Assembly (NCBI RefSeq): GCF_025717065.2
Contig: NZ_JAOVZO020000001.1
Span: 248,001-312,000 of the forward strand
Length of the DNA: 64,000 bases
DNA from: Tahibacter soli
Lineage (GTDB): Bacteria; Pseudomonadota; Gammaproteobacteria; Xanthomonadales; Rhodanobacteraceae
Reading direction: 5' to 3'
Below are positions 32,063 to 40,358 of the stretch, one piece after another. Positions within the stretch are counted from its first letter, which is position 1. Each line of letters starts with the position of its first letter. The position numbers were made by a program, and so were the translations under genes. Below the pieces are notes generated by a model, which ran no database searches, had not been told where the DNA came from, and saw nothing but the letters and a program-made list of their open reading frames with translations.

Positions 32063-32184
32063 GCGACGCTCTCGCTTTTCCGGAGGCCCCTTAAGTTAAG
32101 GGGCCGGCCGAATGCGCAGTGCGCATTCGGCGGGGTTGTGGGATGCGACCTGCTGCCGGGAGAACCAAGAGCGAAAAGCGTCGC
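32063..32184. repeat. Nested hairpin cluster between convergent genes
   Basis: The outer arms GCGACGC (32063-32069) and GCGTCGC (32178-32184) enclose two perfect hairpins. These are GGCCCCTTAA/TTAAGGGGCC at 32085-32105 and GCCGAATGCGC-AGT-GCGCATTCGGC at 32107-32131. The stretch lies between the convergent acetyltransferase and DUF6916-like genes, so it may serve as a two-way terminator or be a decayed palindromic element. Confidence 0.6.
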
Positions 32185-32198
32185 AGACCCGAGCATGC

Positions 32199-32489
32199 CT
32201 AATTGAATGTGATTTCGTAGCACATGCCTTTGCCGTCCGGCCCGACCGGCACGACGAACAAGTTCAGAATTCCCAAAGTGGGATGATGGACGTCGTACAT
32301 GCCCTGCAAGGCCGAGCGGCTGGCGCCGTTTTCGCGCAGGATCACCATGAACGGCTCGTTGCGCGGGCTCGGATTGTTCAGCCGCTGCGCCAGCGCCAGC
32401 TCCACATCGATGTATTCGTCGCCGCGCGCCATGCGCACGGTCTGCCCGACGATCGCTTCGAATGCGGCAAAAGGTACTTCGTCGAGCAT
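32199..32489 (-). CDS. DUF6916-like small protein
   Basis: This is a 96-residue soluble beta-rich protein. It shows FAAFEAIVGQTVRMARGD at the start, ELALAQRLNN, then FMVILRENGASRSALQGMYDVHHP and LNLFVVPVGPDGKGMCYEITFN near the end (landmarks LFVVPVGPD and YEITFN). This ending pattern fits the DUF6916 family, which I recall beside tail-collar genes. I start at MLDEVPF with GGGGGGA upstream, dropping a longer in-frame reading that has no family character. It faces the acetyltransferase gene across a hairpin cluster. Function is unknown. Confidence 0.8.
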   Translation of the reverse strand: MLDEVPFAAFEAIVGQTVRMARGDEYIDVELALAQRLNNPSPRNEPFMVILRENGASRSALQGMYDVHHPTLGILNLFVVPVGPDGKGMCYEITFN

Positions 32490-32547
32490 CGCGCGTCCCC
32501 CCGGTTTGGCGAGCGCGCAGCGTAGCCCGCGAACATCGTCGCGGCAA

Positions 32548-32580
32548 GCACGGGCCGGCCCGTCGCGGGCCGGCCCGTGC
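32548..32580 (-). terminator. Long GC hairpin after the metalloprotease gene
   Basis: A perfect 15 bp stem GCACGGGCCGGCCCG / CGGGCCGGCCCGTGC has a TCG loop, seven bases beyond the protease stop on the minus strand. It is very stable but lacks a T tract. Confidence 0.6.
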
Positions 32581-32586
32581 ATACGT

Positions 32587-33840
32587 TTACCGGAACGCGC
32601 CGACCGTCGCCTTCGTGTTGTTCAACACGCGATGGTTGTCGTTGCGATTGGTCGTGCCCATCGCGCGACCGCCGTAGGTCTTGCCCGGGTTCGACCAGTA
32701 GTTGAGGCGCGTGCACGTCGTCGACGAACAGGCATACGCCATGATCGTGCGCCAGCCGCCCGCCGTCGACTGGAAGCCGTGGCCGTAGGCATACGGCGTA
32801 TTCGTCGGATCGTTCGCCGGATCGTGGCGCGCCGACTGCAGATGGCCGATCTCGTGCGCGAACGAGTAGTAGCCGGTCGCGCAGTCCCAGTACACCTCGG
32901 CGAACGCCGTCGACGCGCTCGAGCCGATGCCCGAGGCGAGGCCGCAGTACGCCGTGTTGTTGACGATCAGCACCGCGACGTCGGCCGTGTTCGTATTGCG
33001 CTGGCTGTGGATCGAATCCATGTAGCCGTCGGACGTGCCGCGATAGCGCGCAAGGTCGGTGTCGAAGTTGCCGGTCTCGGTGTAGCTGACCTGCGACTTC
33101 GCGGCGAGCTGCAGATTGATCTCCACGGCGCTGTTGCTATAGCCGGTGTTCGACTCGGCGACCGCGAGCGTGATCAGGCCGTTGATGTCGCCGGAGTTGC
33201 TCGCGGCGGCCGGCGTGTAGTTCACGAGCACGCGGATCGTCGTGATCGCCTCGCCGGCGGACGGCGTTTCCGGCATCGCCACGGGCTTTTCGAAGATGCG
33301 CCGATACGCCTCGGGCGGATGATCCAGCGGCATCAGGTTTTCGTCGACTTCGACGACGACGTGGCGCGCGTCCTTGAGCGGACGGATCTTGAACAGCTGT
33401 CCGTTCACGCGCAGATTGCCGGTCACCTTGTCGCCGTTCTTGACGAGGATCAGCGAGTTCATCGGATCGTCGGCGATTTCGTTCTTCGTCATCTGCCGCT
33501 GCAACGCGGTGTCGGTGACGATGCCCTGCCAGACGAGGCTGCCGTCCTCGGTGCGGTACGACGACGTGCGCGCGACGTTGAGGCCGACGTAGCCGCCGAG
33601 ATCGAGACCGACGTTGAGCGACTGCGTATCGTCGCCGAGACCCGCGGCATTCACCGTCACGACATTGATTTTCGCCGACGAAGGCTCGCGCGCCTGGGCG
33701 GCGTACGCGCTGTCGTTCTCGACCGCGCTATACGCCAGCGGCGCCGAGCCGAACAAATCCACTTTTCCCTGAGCTGCCGCCGTTCCCGACGCCAGCAGTC
33801 CCGCTCCCGCGATGCTCAACCACGCAAAAGACCGTTTCAT
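32587..33840 (-). CDS. Secreted zinc metalloprotease (reprolysin-like metzincin)
   Basis: This is a 417-residue precursor. Signal peptide at 1-24 (GTAAAQ). Residues 25-200 form a propeptide-like beta domain. The catalytic domain (about 205-417) has H329-E-I-G-H333-x5-H339-D340, the metzincin zinc site with Asp following the third His, and a Met-turn in TIMAYAC. Cys near the end (AYACSSTTC) could form a disulfide. The start is MKRSFAWLS with GGGGAG upstream. It is likely secreted and self-processed; the substrate is unknown. It lies 198 bases downstream of metF on the same strand but with its own leader. Confidence 0.9.
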   Translation of the reverse strand: MKRSFAWLSIAGAGLLASGTAAAQGKVDLFGSAPLAYSAVENDSAYAAQAREPSSAKINVVTVNAAGLGDDTQSLNVGLDLGGYVGLNVARTSSYRTEDGSLVWQGIVTDTALQRQMTKNEIADDPMNSLILVKNGDKVTGNLRVNGQLFKIRPLKDARHVVVEVDENLMPLDHPPEAYRRIFEKPVAMPETPSAGEAITTIRVLVNYTPAAASNSGDINGLITLAVAESNTGYSNSAVEINLQLAAKSQVSYTETGNFDTDLARYRGTSDGYMDSIHSQRNTNTADVAVLIVNNTAYCGLASGIGSSASTAFAEVYWDCATGYYSFAHEIGHLQSARHDPANDPTNTPYAYGHGFQSTAGGWRTIMAYACSSTTCTRLNYWSNPGKTYGGRAMGTTNRNDNHRVLNNTKATVGAFR

Positions 33841-34038
33841 ACGTATCTCCCCACGGTACGGCGCACGTCGAGATCCGGCGCAAGAGGAGTCGTGCGCCAA
33901 CCGGGCTTAGAGCAGCCGGACCCTCCCCACCCTCGGACGTCCGCGCGCGCGGCGCTCGAACGAAACCGCGGCGGCGTGCCCCCGCACGTCGCCGATTGTT
34001 TGGATCAGGGTCTACTCGGCAACCAACGCGCCCGCGGC

Positions 34039-34866
34039 TCAGCCGCGCAGGCGTTCCACGATGGAAACTGTGGAGCGTGCACGGTTCAGCGTATAGAAGT
34101 GCAGCGCCGGCGCGCCGCCGTCGACGAGGCGGCGGCACAGGTCGCTGACGACGTCGATGCCGAATTCGCGAATCGCCTCGTGATCGTCGCCGAACGCCTG
34201 CAGGCGACGCGCGACCCAGCGCGGGATCTCGGCGCCGCACATTTCAGAAAAACGCCGCAATTGCGAATAATTCGTGATCGGCATGATGCCCGGCACGATC
34301 GGCACCGTCACGCCGAGACGGCGCGCGTCGTCGACGAAGCGGAAGTAGGCGTCCGGATTGTAGAAGTACTGCGTGATGGCGCCGTCGGCGCCGGCGTCCA
34401 CCTTGCGCTTGAAGTGCGCAAGGTCGGCGTGCGCGTCGTCCGACTGCGGATGCACCTCGGGATAGCACGCGACTTCGATGTGGAAATAGTCGCCGCTCTC
34501 GGCGCGGATGAATTCGACGAGGTCGCTGGCGTAGCGGAAGTCGCCGTAGGTCGCCATGCCGGACGGCAGGTCGCCACGCAGCGCGACGAGCCGGCGGCAG
34601 CCCTTGTCGCGGTATTGCTGGATCAGCGTGCGGATTTCCGCGCGCGTGCCGCCCATGCAAGACAGGTGCGGCGCGGCGTCGAGGCCATGGTCGTCGCGCA
34701 GATGGCAGATCGTGTCGGGCGTGTAGCTGAGCGTCGAGCCGCCGGCGCCGAACGTCACCGAAACGTATTCGGGCTTCAGCTCCTTGAGCTTTGGCAGCGC
34801 TTTTTCGAGCACGTCGCGCTGTTCGTCGGTCTTGGGCGGGAAGAACTCGAGACTGATGGGCAACAT
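34039..34866 (-). CDS. metF: Methylenetetrahydrofolate reductase
   Basis: This 275-residue FAD enzyme reduces 5,10-methylene-THF to 5-methyl-THF for methionine synthesis. It starts ISLEFFPPK (the catalytic Glu region), then YVSVTFGAGGST, HLSCMGGT, ALRGDLP, GADGAITQYFYNPDAYF and VPIVPGIMPITN, and ends RARSTVSIVERL. The length is close to E. coli MetF (296). A TATAAT box at 34902-34907 on the minus strand lies 36-41 bases before the ATG. With ahcY nearby it belongs to the activated-methyl cycle. Confidence 0.95.
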   Translation of the reverse strand: MLPISLEFFPPKTDEQRDVLEKALPKLKELKPEYVSVTFGAGGSTLSYTPDTICHLRDDHGLDAAPHLSCMGGTRAEIRTLIQQYRDKGCRRLVALRGDLPSGMATYGDFRYASDLVEFIRAESGDYFHIEVACYPEVHPQSDDAHADLAHFKRKVDAGADGAITQYFYNPDAYFRFVDDARRLGVTVPIVPGIMPITNYSQLRRFSEMCGAEIPRWVARRLQAFGDDHEAIREFGIDVVSDLCRRLVDGGAPALHFYTLNRARSTVSIVERLRG

Positions 34867-34901
34867 GCCGGGAAACCTTGGATTGACGGACGAAGGTCTC
34901 G

Positions 34902-34907
34902 ATTATA
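34902..34907 (-). promoter_or_regulatory. -10 box of metF
   Basis: A perfect TATAAT on the minus strand (ATTATA on plus). No good -35 is seen 16-18 bases upstream (ATCTTT), so an activator such as MetR could be needed; no operator could be assigned. Confidence 0.5.
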
Positions 34908-35046
34908 TCTCTTTGTCGCGATGGAAAGATGCGCGACGGACGCGAGGCCGAGGTGCCGTCTGGTTTCGTACCAGACGCGCAAGCATGGATGGTGAACTGT
35001 TGTATTCGTACAGGACGACGGCGGGCCGTTTTTCGAGAATGCCGCC

Positions 35047-36141
35047 ATGACTTCGTCACCCAGCGAACGCTCCTACGCCGAAGCCGAGTGCGCCACCGAA
35101 TGTACGACGATGGCGCGCCGGGGTACTGCGGGCGGTTTGTACTACGTCGCGGGCTGGCTCGTCGTCTGCGTCGAAGCCGACGTCTACGGGAGGCACCCGC
35201 TGGTCATCGCCGCGATCGGCGCGGCGTTCGCCGCGCTGGCCATCGCGCGCCTCGCGCTCGCGTACGGCCGGCCGCTGGGGCAGATGCAGCAGGAACGTCA
35301 CCTGCGCCGATGGTGGTGCGTCATCTTTGCGACCTTGACGTTGTGGTCGGGCGTCAGTACGTGGTGCTACGTCGACGACGATTTCGAATCCGCGCGCGTC
35401 GTAGTGCTGTTGTGCTCGATGGCGTTCGCGACCGCGGCGATCTTCGTGTATGCGGTGCGCGGGCGGCGGGCGTTCGCCGGCGCCGCGGCGCAGCTGGTGC
35501 CGAGTCTCGCCTGGACGTTCGCGGAGGCGGAAACCGGCGTCGCGATCATGCTGTCGCTATTCTCGATCTATCTTGTCGGCGCGCTGTTCGCCAACTACGC
35601 GGACCACTGCGAGCAACGCGCGCAGCGGCGCGAACTCGCCGCCCAGCGAGACCGCTACGTCGGCCTTGCGCACACCGATGTGCTGACCAGCCTGCCGAAC
35701 CGGCGCGTATTCACCTGGACGCTCGAACAGATGTTCGCGAGCGAATCGGCCGCGAGCCTTCTGATCGTCGACATCGACCACTTCAAGCGGATCAACGACA
35801 CATACGGCCACGCAGCCGGCGACGCATGCCTCGTCGCGTTCGCCGAAATTCTGCGCGACAGCGTCGCGGGCTGCGACGCTGTCGTCGCAAGGCTCGGCGG
35901 CGAGGAATTCGGCATCGTGCTTCAGGGCATCCCGCTGCCGACCGCGAACGGGCTCGCGCTGGCGATCCGGGGGCGCCTGCATGCGTCCGCGAACGATCCG
36001 ACGCTCTGCAACGTCACGGCGAGCATCGGCGTGGGCGACCGACGCGCCGAATACCGCCGGCCCGAGGAATGGTTCGTCGACGTCGACCGCGCGCTGTACC
36101 GCGCCAAGCACAACGGCCGCGATCGCGTCTGCAGCGTCTGA
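35047..36141 (+). CDS. Membrane-bound GGDEF diguanylate cyclase
   Basis: This is a 364-residue protein. Five or six membrane segments (about 28-175) make up the N-terminal sensor half. A short coiled linker (HCEQRAQRRELAAQRDRY) leads to the GGDEF domain: AHTDVLTSLPNRRVF, IVDIDHFKRINDTYGHAAGD, and catalytic G284-G-E-E-F288. It should make cyclic di-GMP from GTP. The product-inhibition site RxxD expected just before GGEEF is absent (AGCDAVVARL), so feedback control may be lost. It is encoded opposite to metF and ahcY, which flank it. Confidence 0.93.
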   Translation: MTSSPSERSYAEAECATECTTMARRGTAGGLYYVAGWLVVCVEADVYGRHPLVIAAIGAAFAALAIARLALAYGRPLGQMQQERHLRRWWCVIFATLTLWSGVSTWCYVDDDFESARVVVLLCSMAFATAAIFVYAVRGRRAFAGAAAQLVPSLAWTFAEAETGVAIMLSLFSIYLVGALFANYADHCEQRAQRRELAAQRDRYVGLAHTDVLTSLPNRRVFTWTLEQMFASESAASLLIVDIDHFKRINDTYGHAAGDACLVAFAEILRDSVAGCDAVVARLGGEEFGIVLQGIPLPTANGLALAIRGRLHASANDPTLCNVTASIGVGDRRAEYRRPEEWFVDVDRALYRAKHNGRDRVCSV

Positions 36142-36175
36142 AAGAAAAAACGCCGCAATCTCGCGATTGCGGCGT
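36141..36175 (-). terminator. Intrinsic terminator of ahcY
   Basis: ACGCCGCAATC-TCGC-GATTGCGGCGT (36150-36175) is a perfect 11 bp hairpin. On the minus strand it is followed by TTTTTTCTTT (36141-36150). It lies 25 bases beyond the ahcY stop and directly abuts the cyclase stop, so it can also stop transcription from that side less efficiently. Confidence 0.85.
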
Positions 36176-36200
36176 CGGATACTTCACCGATCGCCGGCGA

Positions 36201-37625
36201 TCAGTAGCGGTAGTGCTCCGGCTTGTACGGGCCTTCCGGATCGACGCCGAGGTAGGCGGCCTGGTCGGCGGTGAGCTTCGTCAGCTTCACGCCGATCTTT
36301 TCCAGATGCAGGCGCGCGACTTCCTCGTCGAGCTTCTTGGGCAGGCGGTAGACGGTCTTCTCGTAGACGTCCTTGTTCGCCCACAGGTCGAGCTGCGCGA
36401 GCGTCTGGTTCGAGAACGAATTCGACATGACGAAGCTCGGGTGGCCGGTGGCGCAGCCGAGGTTCACCAGGCGGCCTTCGGCGAGCAGGAACATCTCGCG
36501 GCCGCCGGGCAGAACGTACTTGTCGACCTGCGGCTTGATGTTGATCTTCTTGATGCCGGCCAGCGCGTTGAGCGCGTCGACCTGGATCTCGTTGTCGAAG
36601 TGACCGATGTTGCAGACGATGGCCTGGTCCTTCATCTTGGTCATGTGCTCGACCGTGATGACGTCCTTGTTGCCGGTCGTCGTGACGTAGATGTCGGCGA
36701 GGCCGAGCGACGCTTCGACGGTGTCGACCTGGAAGCCTTCCATCGCGGCCTGCAGCGCGTTGATCGGATCGATTTCGGTCACGATCACGCGCGCGCCGTA
36801 GGCGCGCAGGCTGTGCGCCGAGCCCTTGCCGACGTCGCCGTAGCCGCACACGACGGCCACCTTGCCGGCGAGCATCACGTCCATCGCGCGCTTGAGACCG
36901 TCGGCCAGCGATTCGCGGCAGCCGTACAGGTTGTCGAACTTCGACTTCGTCACCGAGTCGTTGACGTTGATCGCCGGCACGAGCAGCTTGCCGGCTTCCA
37001 TCATCTGGTACAGGCGGTGCACGCCGGTCGTCGTTTCTTCCGAAACGCCCTTCCAGTCCTTGACCACGTTGGTCCAGAAGCCCGGACGCTCCTTGGCGAC
37101 GCGCTTGAGCAGGTTCTTGATCACCTGCTCCTCGTGCGAGCCCGACGGGGTGTTGACCCAGTCCGAACCCTGTTCGAGTTCGTAGCCCTTGTGGATCAGG
37201 AGCGTCACGTCGCCGCCGTCGTCGACGACGAGCTCAGGACCCTTGCTGCCCGGGTGGGTGACGCAGTCGAGCGTGCAGTCCCAGTATTCTTCGAGCGACT
37301 CGCCCTTCCACGCGAACACCGGCACGCCGGCGGCGGCGATCGCGGCGGCGGCATGGTCCTGCGTCGAGAAGATGTTGCACGACGCCCAGCGCACCGAGGC
37401 GCCGAGGTCGACCAGCGTCTCGATCAGCACGGCGGTCTGGATCGTCATGTGCAGCGAGCCGGTTACGCGCACGCCCTTGAGCGGCTTGGCGGCGGCGTAC
37501 TTCTTGCGGATCGACATCAGGCCCGGCATCTCGTGCTCGGCGATCTCGATTTCCTTGCGGCCCCAGTCGGCGAGCGACAGGTCCGCGACTTTGTAGTCGT
37601 TCTTCAAGTTCACGACAGCGTTCAT
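36201..37625 (-). CDS. ahcY: Adenosylhomocysteinase
   Basis: This 474-residue NAD-dependent enzyme splits S-adenosylhomocysteine into homocysteine and adenosine, relieving product inhibition of methyltransferases. It shows [20 protein letters not shown] (landmark [11 protein letters not shown]), [15 protein letters not shown], the NAD motif [17 protein letters not shown] (about 262-278), [20 protein letters not shown] and the C-terminal PEHYRY end (KPEHYRY) reaching across the dimer. The length matches bacterial enzymes. The leader carries an SAH riboswitch, so expression should rise with SAH. A strong terminator follows. Confidence 0.97.
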   Translation of the reverse strand: MNAVVNLKNDYKVADLSLADWGRKEIEIAEHEMPGLMSIRKKYAAAKPLKGVRVTGSLHMTIQTAVLIETLVDLGASVRWASCNIFSTQDHAAAAIAAAGVPVFAWKGESLEEYWDCTLDCVTHPGSKGPELVVDDGGDVTLLIHKGYELEQGSDWVNTPSGSHEEQVIKNLLKRVAKERPGFWTNVVKDWKGVSEETTTGVHRLYQMMEAGKLLVPAINVNDSVTKSKFDNLYGCRESLADGLKRAMDVMLAGKVAVVCGYGDVGKGSAHSLRAYGARVIVTEIDPINALQAAMEGFQVDTVEASLGLADIYVTTTGNKDVITVEHMTKMKDQAIVCNIGHFDNEIQVDALNALAGIKKINIKPQVDKYVLPGGREMFLLAEGRLVNLGCATGHPSFVMSNSFSNQTLAQLDLWANKDVYEKTVYRLPKKLDEEVARLHLEKIGVKLTKLTADQAAYLGVDPEGPYKPEHYRY

Positions 37626-37671
37626 GGTTCAGCTCCAGGATTGGGCGGGCGCGGTTTCGGTTACCCGAAAA

Positions 37672-37732
37672 CCGCCGAGCCTGATTTCGTACCGGCGCAC
37701 GGCCTGGCCGAACTTGCAGCGCCCCTCGGCGG
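37672..37732 (-). promoter_or_regulatory. S-adenosylhomocysteine (SAH) riboswitch
   Basis: On the minus strand the leader reads CCGCCGAGGGGCGCTGCAAG (37713-37732) and later CAGGCTCGGCGG (37672-37683). These match the conserved halves of the SAH aptamer: the GAGG-GGCGCUGCAA core and the GGCUCGG return strand. P1 is formed by CCGCCGAG (37725-37732) with CTCGGCGG (37672-37679). A hairpin CGGTTTTCGG-GTAA-CCGAAACCG follows immediately and could be the expression platform. SAH riboswitches are known upstream of ahcY, and SAH binding turns expression on. The ribosome-binding site GGAG lies nine bases before the ATG. Confidence 0.9.
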
Positions 37733-37745
37733 CGAGAGGGGCGCG

Positions 37746-37751
37746 ATTATA
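37746..37751 (-). promoter_or_regulatory. -10 box of the ahcY leader
   Basis: A perfect TATAAT on the minus strand, 13 bases before the first base of the riboswitch P1 stem. The -35 is poor (TTATCG-like at about 19 bases). Confidence 0.6.
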
Positions 37752-37821
37752 TCGCCGAATCCCGATGAAGCGATAAAGGTTTCGTTACAAGTCCGGCAAG
37801 ACGTGCGCCGCCGTTTCCCGG

Positions 37822-39645
37822 TCAGATCTTGAAGTCGTCGAAAGCGATGCGCTCCGGTGGAATTTCAAGCTGCGCCAGCAGCTTGCGCGTCGCCGCGAGC
37901 ATCGCCGGCGGTCCGCACAGGTAGAACTCGCAGGCGGCGAGGTTCGCGTGGTCGCGCAGCAGGCGTGCGTGCGCGACCTCGTGGACGAGGCCATTCGACG
38001 CTTCGGCTTCCTCCGACAGCACCAGATGCCAGCTGAAGTTCGGGTGCCTGGCCGCGAGCGCCGTCATTTCGTCGACATAGGGCGCTTCGCGGGCTTTGCG
38101 CGCGCCGTACCAGTAGTGGATGCGCTCGGTCGCGCCGGCATCGAGCCGCGCGTGGATCATCGCGCGCAGCGGCGCCATGCCCGCGCCGCCGCCGATGAAC
38201 ACCTTTTCGCGTTCGCCGGGCTTGAGCGCGAAATCGCCGAACGGGCCGCTGTAGCGCACCGTGTCGCCGGGCTTGAGCGAATACAGATACGTCGATCCCT
38301 TGCCGGGCGGATGCTTCTTGCCGTGCTGCCGGCCCGGGCTGAAGCGCGCGAGCAGCGTCAGGCGTCCGTCGCATTTCTCCACCGGCAGCGCGAGCGAGTA
38401 CGAACGCCGCACGCCTTCCTTGTTCGCGAGGGTCGGCGGCAGGTCGAGCGCCGCCCAGTCGTCGCGGTGGTGTTCCGGATGCGCGATGTCGCCGCGCGCG
38501 AACGCATAGCCGGGCACGTGCACCTGCAGATAGGCGCCCGGCTGGAACTCGGACCCCGGCGGCGTCGCCGGCGCCAGCACGATCTCGCGCAGGAACGGCG
38601 TGACCGCGGTGACGCGCTCGACGGTGCCGGTGCATTCGGTCCACAGGCTCGCGCCGGCCGCGACTTCGATGCGTGCCGCGTCGCCGATCGCGAGATTGCA
38701 CGCGAGGCGATAGCCCATGCGCACGCGGCTGTCGCCGAGGTGCTCGCGGTCGGCCGCGGTCGGCTCAGGCGGCGTGCCGCAGACGCGCACTTCGCAAAGG
38801 CCGCAGCTCTGGCCGCCGCCGCAGTTCGACGGCAGCTGCAGCCCGTGGCGGCCCATCGCGACGTACACCGTGTCGCCGTCGTGCGATTCGATCGAGCGCA
38901 GCTCCGTGCCGTTCGTGTCGAGCACGGTCAGCGCGCGCCGGCGCCGCCAGCGCGCGGGCACGAATTCGCTCGCGCGAAAGCTCGCCACGAGCAGCCACAC
39001 GCCCGACAGCGCGATCCACAGGCCGCCGGCCGCGAGCAGGATCACCAGCGGATGGTTGAAGTTCTGCCGGCCGCTGTAGTCCATGATATGCAGCATCCAG
39101 ACGATGTCGAACCAGCGCCACGTGTCGTTGCGGCGTTCTAGGATTTCGCCGTCCTGCGCCGAAACGTACAGCGTCGTTGAATCTTCGTCGGAAAAATCGA
39201 CACGCCAGATCGGCCCGGCGTGCCCGCGCACTTCGAGCGTCGCCGCGTCGAGCCGCTGCGGCGTCCCGGGAACGCCGTCGCCGACGTAGTCGGCTTGCGC
39301 GATCGCCAGCGCCGTCGCGGCGTCGACCTCGACGGCCGCCAGCGTGTGCGCGTCGACGAGCCATTCCTTGTCCTGAAACGCCAGGCGATAGACCGGACGA
39401 TCGAGCAGGCGCCGCGTGTCGAGCGCCTGCACCGGTTGTTTCGCCGCGGCGAGCGCCTGCGCGGGCGATGCCGCGTCGACGGGCCACGCCCGCGTATCCG
39501 GCGCGACGGGCGCGCGGTGGTGCTCGCCTTCCACGCGATGATGGTCGAGGAGGCTCATCACGAGGCCGCTAAAGGTCCAGACGACGAACTGCAGCGCGAC
39601 GAGGAGCCCGAACCACTTGTGCAATCGACGGATCCACGGCGTCAT
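37822..39645 (-). CDS. PepSY-domain membrane protein fused to an NqrF-like 2Fe-2S/FAD reductase
   Basis: This is a 607-residue protein. The N-terminal 225 residues form a PepSY-TM module with membrane segments at about 14-35 and 185-210. A 2Fe-2S ferredoxin domain (about 235-325) has C-x5-C-x2-C in NCGGGQSCGLCEV and the fourth Cys in RLACNLA, exactly the NqrF pattern. A ferredoxin-NADP-reductase domain (about 330-607) shows RRSYSLALP (FAD), FIGGGAGMAPLRAM and YLCGPPAMLAATRK, ending IAFDDFKI. It probably passes NAD(P)H electrons across the membrane to a metal-chelate in the periplasm. It overlaps the preceding PepSY gene by ATGA. Confidence 0.92.
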   Translation of the reverse strand: MTPWIRRLHKWFGLLVALQFVVWTFSGLVMSLLDHHRVEGEHHRAPVAPDTRAWPVDAASPAQALAAAKQPVQALDTRRLLDRPVYRLAFQDKEWLVDAHTLAAVEVDAATALAIAQADYVGDGVPGTPQRLDAATLEVRGHAGPIWRVDFSDEDSTTLYVSAQDGEILERRNDTWRWFDIVWMLHIMDYSGRQNFNHPLVILLAAGGLWIALSGVWLLVASFRASEFVPARWRRRRALTVLDTNGTELRSIESHDGDTVYVAMGRHGLQLPSNCGGGQSCGLCEVRVCGTPPEPTAADREHLGDSRVRMGYRLACNLAIGDAARIEVAAGASLWTECTGTVERVTAVTPFLREIVLAPATPPGSEFQPGAYLQVHVPGYAFARGDIAHPEHHRDDWAALDLPPTLANKEGVRRSYSLALPVEKCDGRLTLLARFSPGRQHGKKHPPGKGSTYLYSLKPGDTVRYSGPFGDFALKPGEREKVFIGGGAGMAPLRAMIHARLDAGATERIHYWYGARKAREAPYVDEMTALAARHPNFSWHLVLSEEAEASNGLVHEVAHARLLRDHANLAACEFYLCGPPAMLAATRKLLAQLEIPPERIAFDDFKI

Positions 39646-40331
39646 GCGGCGGGCCTCCGGCGAAAGCTGTAGAACAGGAGCCACGCGCCCGACAGCGCGA
39701 ACACGAAGCCGATCGACGAGGCGACGCGCAGCAGGGTGTTGTTGACGTCGGTGCGCGCGTCGTAGTCCATGATGTGGAACATCCACAGGAAGTCGAACCA
39801 GCGCCACAGGTCGTGGCGCTTGGCGAGCATCTCCCCGGTGTCGGGCGACAGGTACAGCGTCGTCTCGTTGGCGTCGTCGAACGCGATGCGCCACAGCGGT
39901 ACCGGACGCGTGGCGACTTCCTGCGGCGCCTTGTCGATCAGCGCCGCGCTGCGTATCGGCGCCTTGCCCTGGTACAGCGCGACGGCGACGTCGCGCGCCG
40001 CCGCCTCGCCGAGCGGGCTCAGCGCCTCGCCGGTGACCGCGTCGACGAGCGACGTCCTGCCGTCGTGCCGCACTTCGATCACTACACGATCGACGAGCCG
40101 CTTGACGCGGAACCCGGTCATACCGGGGAACTGCGCGGCGAGCGCCGACGCCTCCCGCATCGGCGCCCCGGACAGCGGCCTGGCCGCGCTCTTGGCGAGA
40201 TGATCGCCATGGATGACGTGGATCGAGATCGAGACCATGTACAGGCCGCTCGCCATCCACAGCAGCGCCTGTATGCCGATCGCGAGGCCGATCCACTTGT
40301 GGGCGCGTCGCGCCCAGAATGCCGGTTTCAT
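39642..40331 (-). CDS. PepSY-domain membrane protein
   Basis: This is a 229-residue protein. Membrane segments lie at about 13-35 and 197-222, enclosing two PepSY-type periplasmic units (FRVKRLVDRVVIEVRHDGRTSLVDA region; TTLYLSPDTGEMLAKR). The start MKPAFWARRAHKWIG and the FLWMFHIMDYD motif are shared with the N-terminal half of the downstream reductase, so the two arose by duplication. Family members next to TonB receptors are thought to take part in periplasmic reduction of metal complexes. It lies 27 bases downstream of the receptor gene. Confidence 0.9.
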   Translation of the reverse strand: MKPAFWARRAHKWIGLAIGIQALLWMASGLYMVSISIHVIHGDHLAKSAARPLSGAPMREASALAAQFPGMTGFRVKRLVDRVVIEVRHDGRTSLVDAVTGEALSPLGEAAARDVAVALYQGKAPIRSAALIDKAPQEVATRPVPLWRIAFDDANETTLYLSPDTGEMLAKRHDLWRWFDFLWMFHIMDYDARTDVNNTLLRVASSIGFVFALSGAWLLFYSFRRRPAA

Positions 40332-40358
40332 AGGATTTCCGATGCGATGGGCGGGCGG

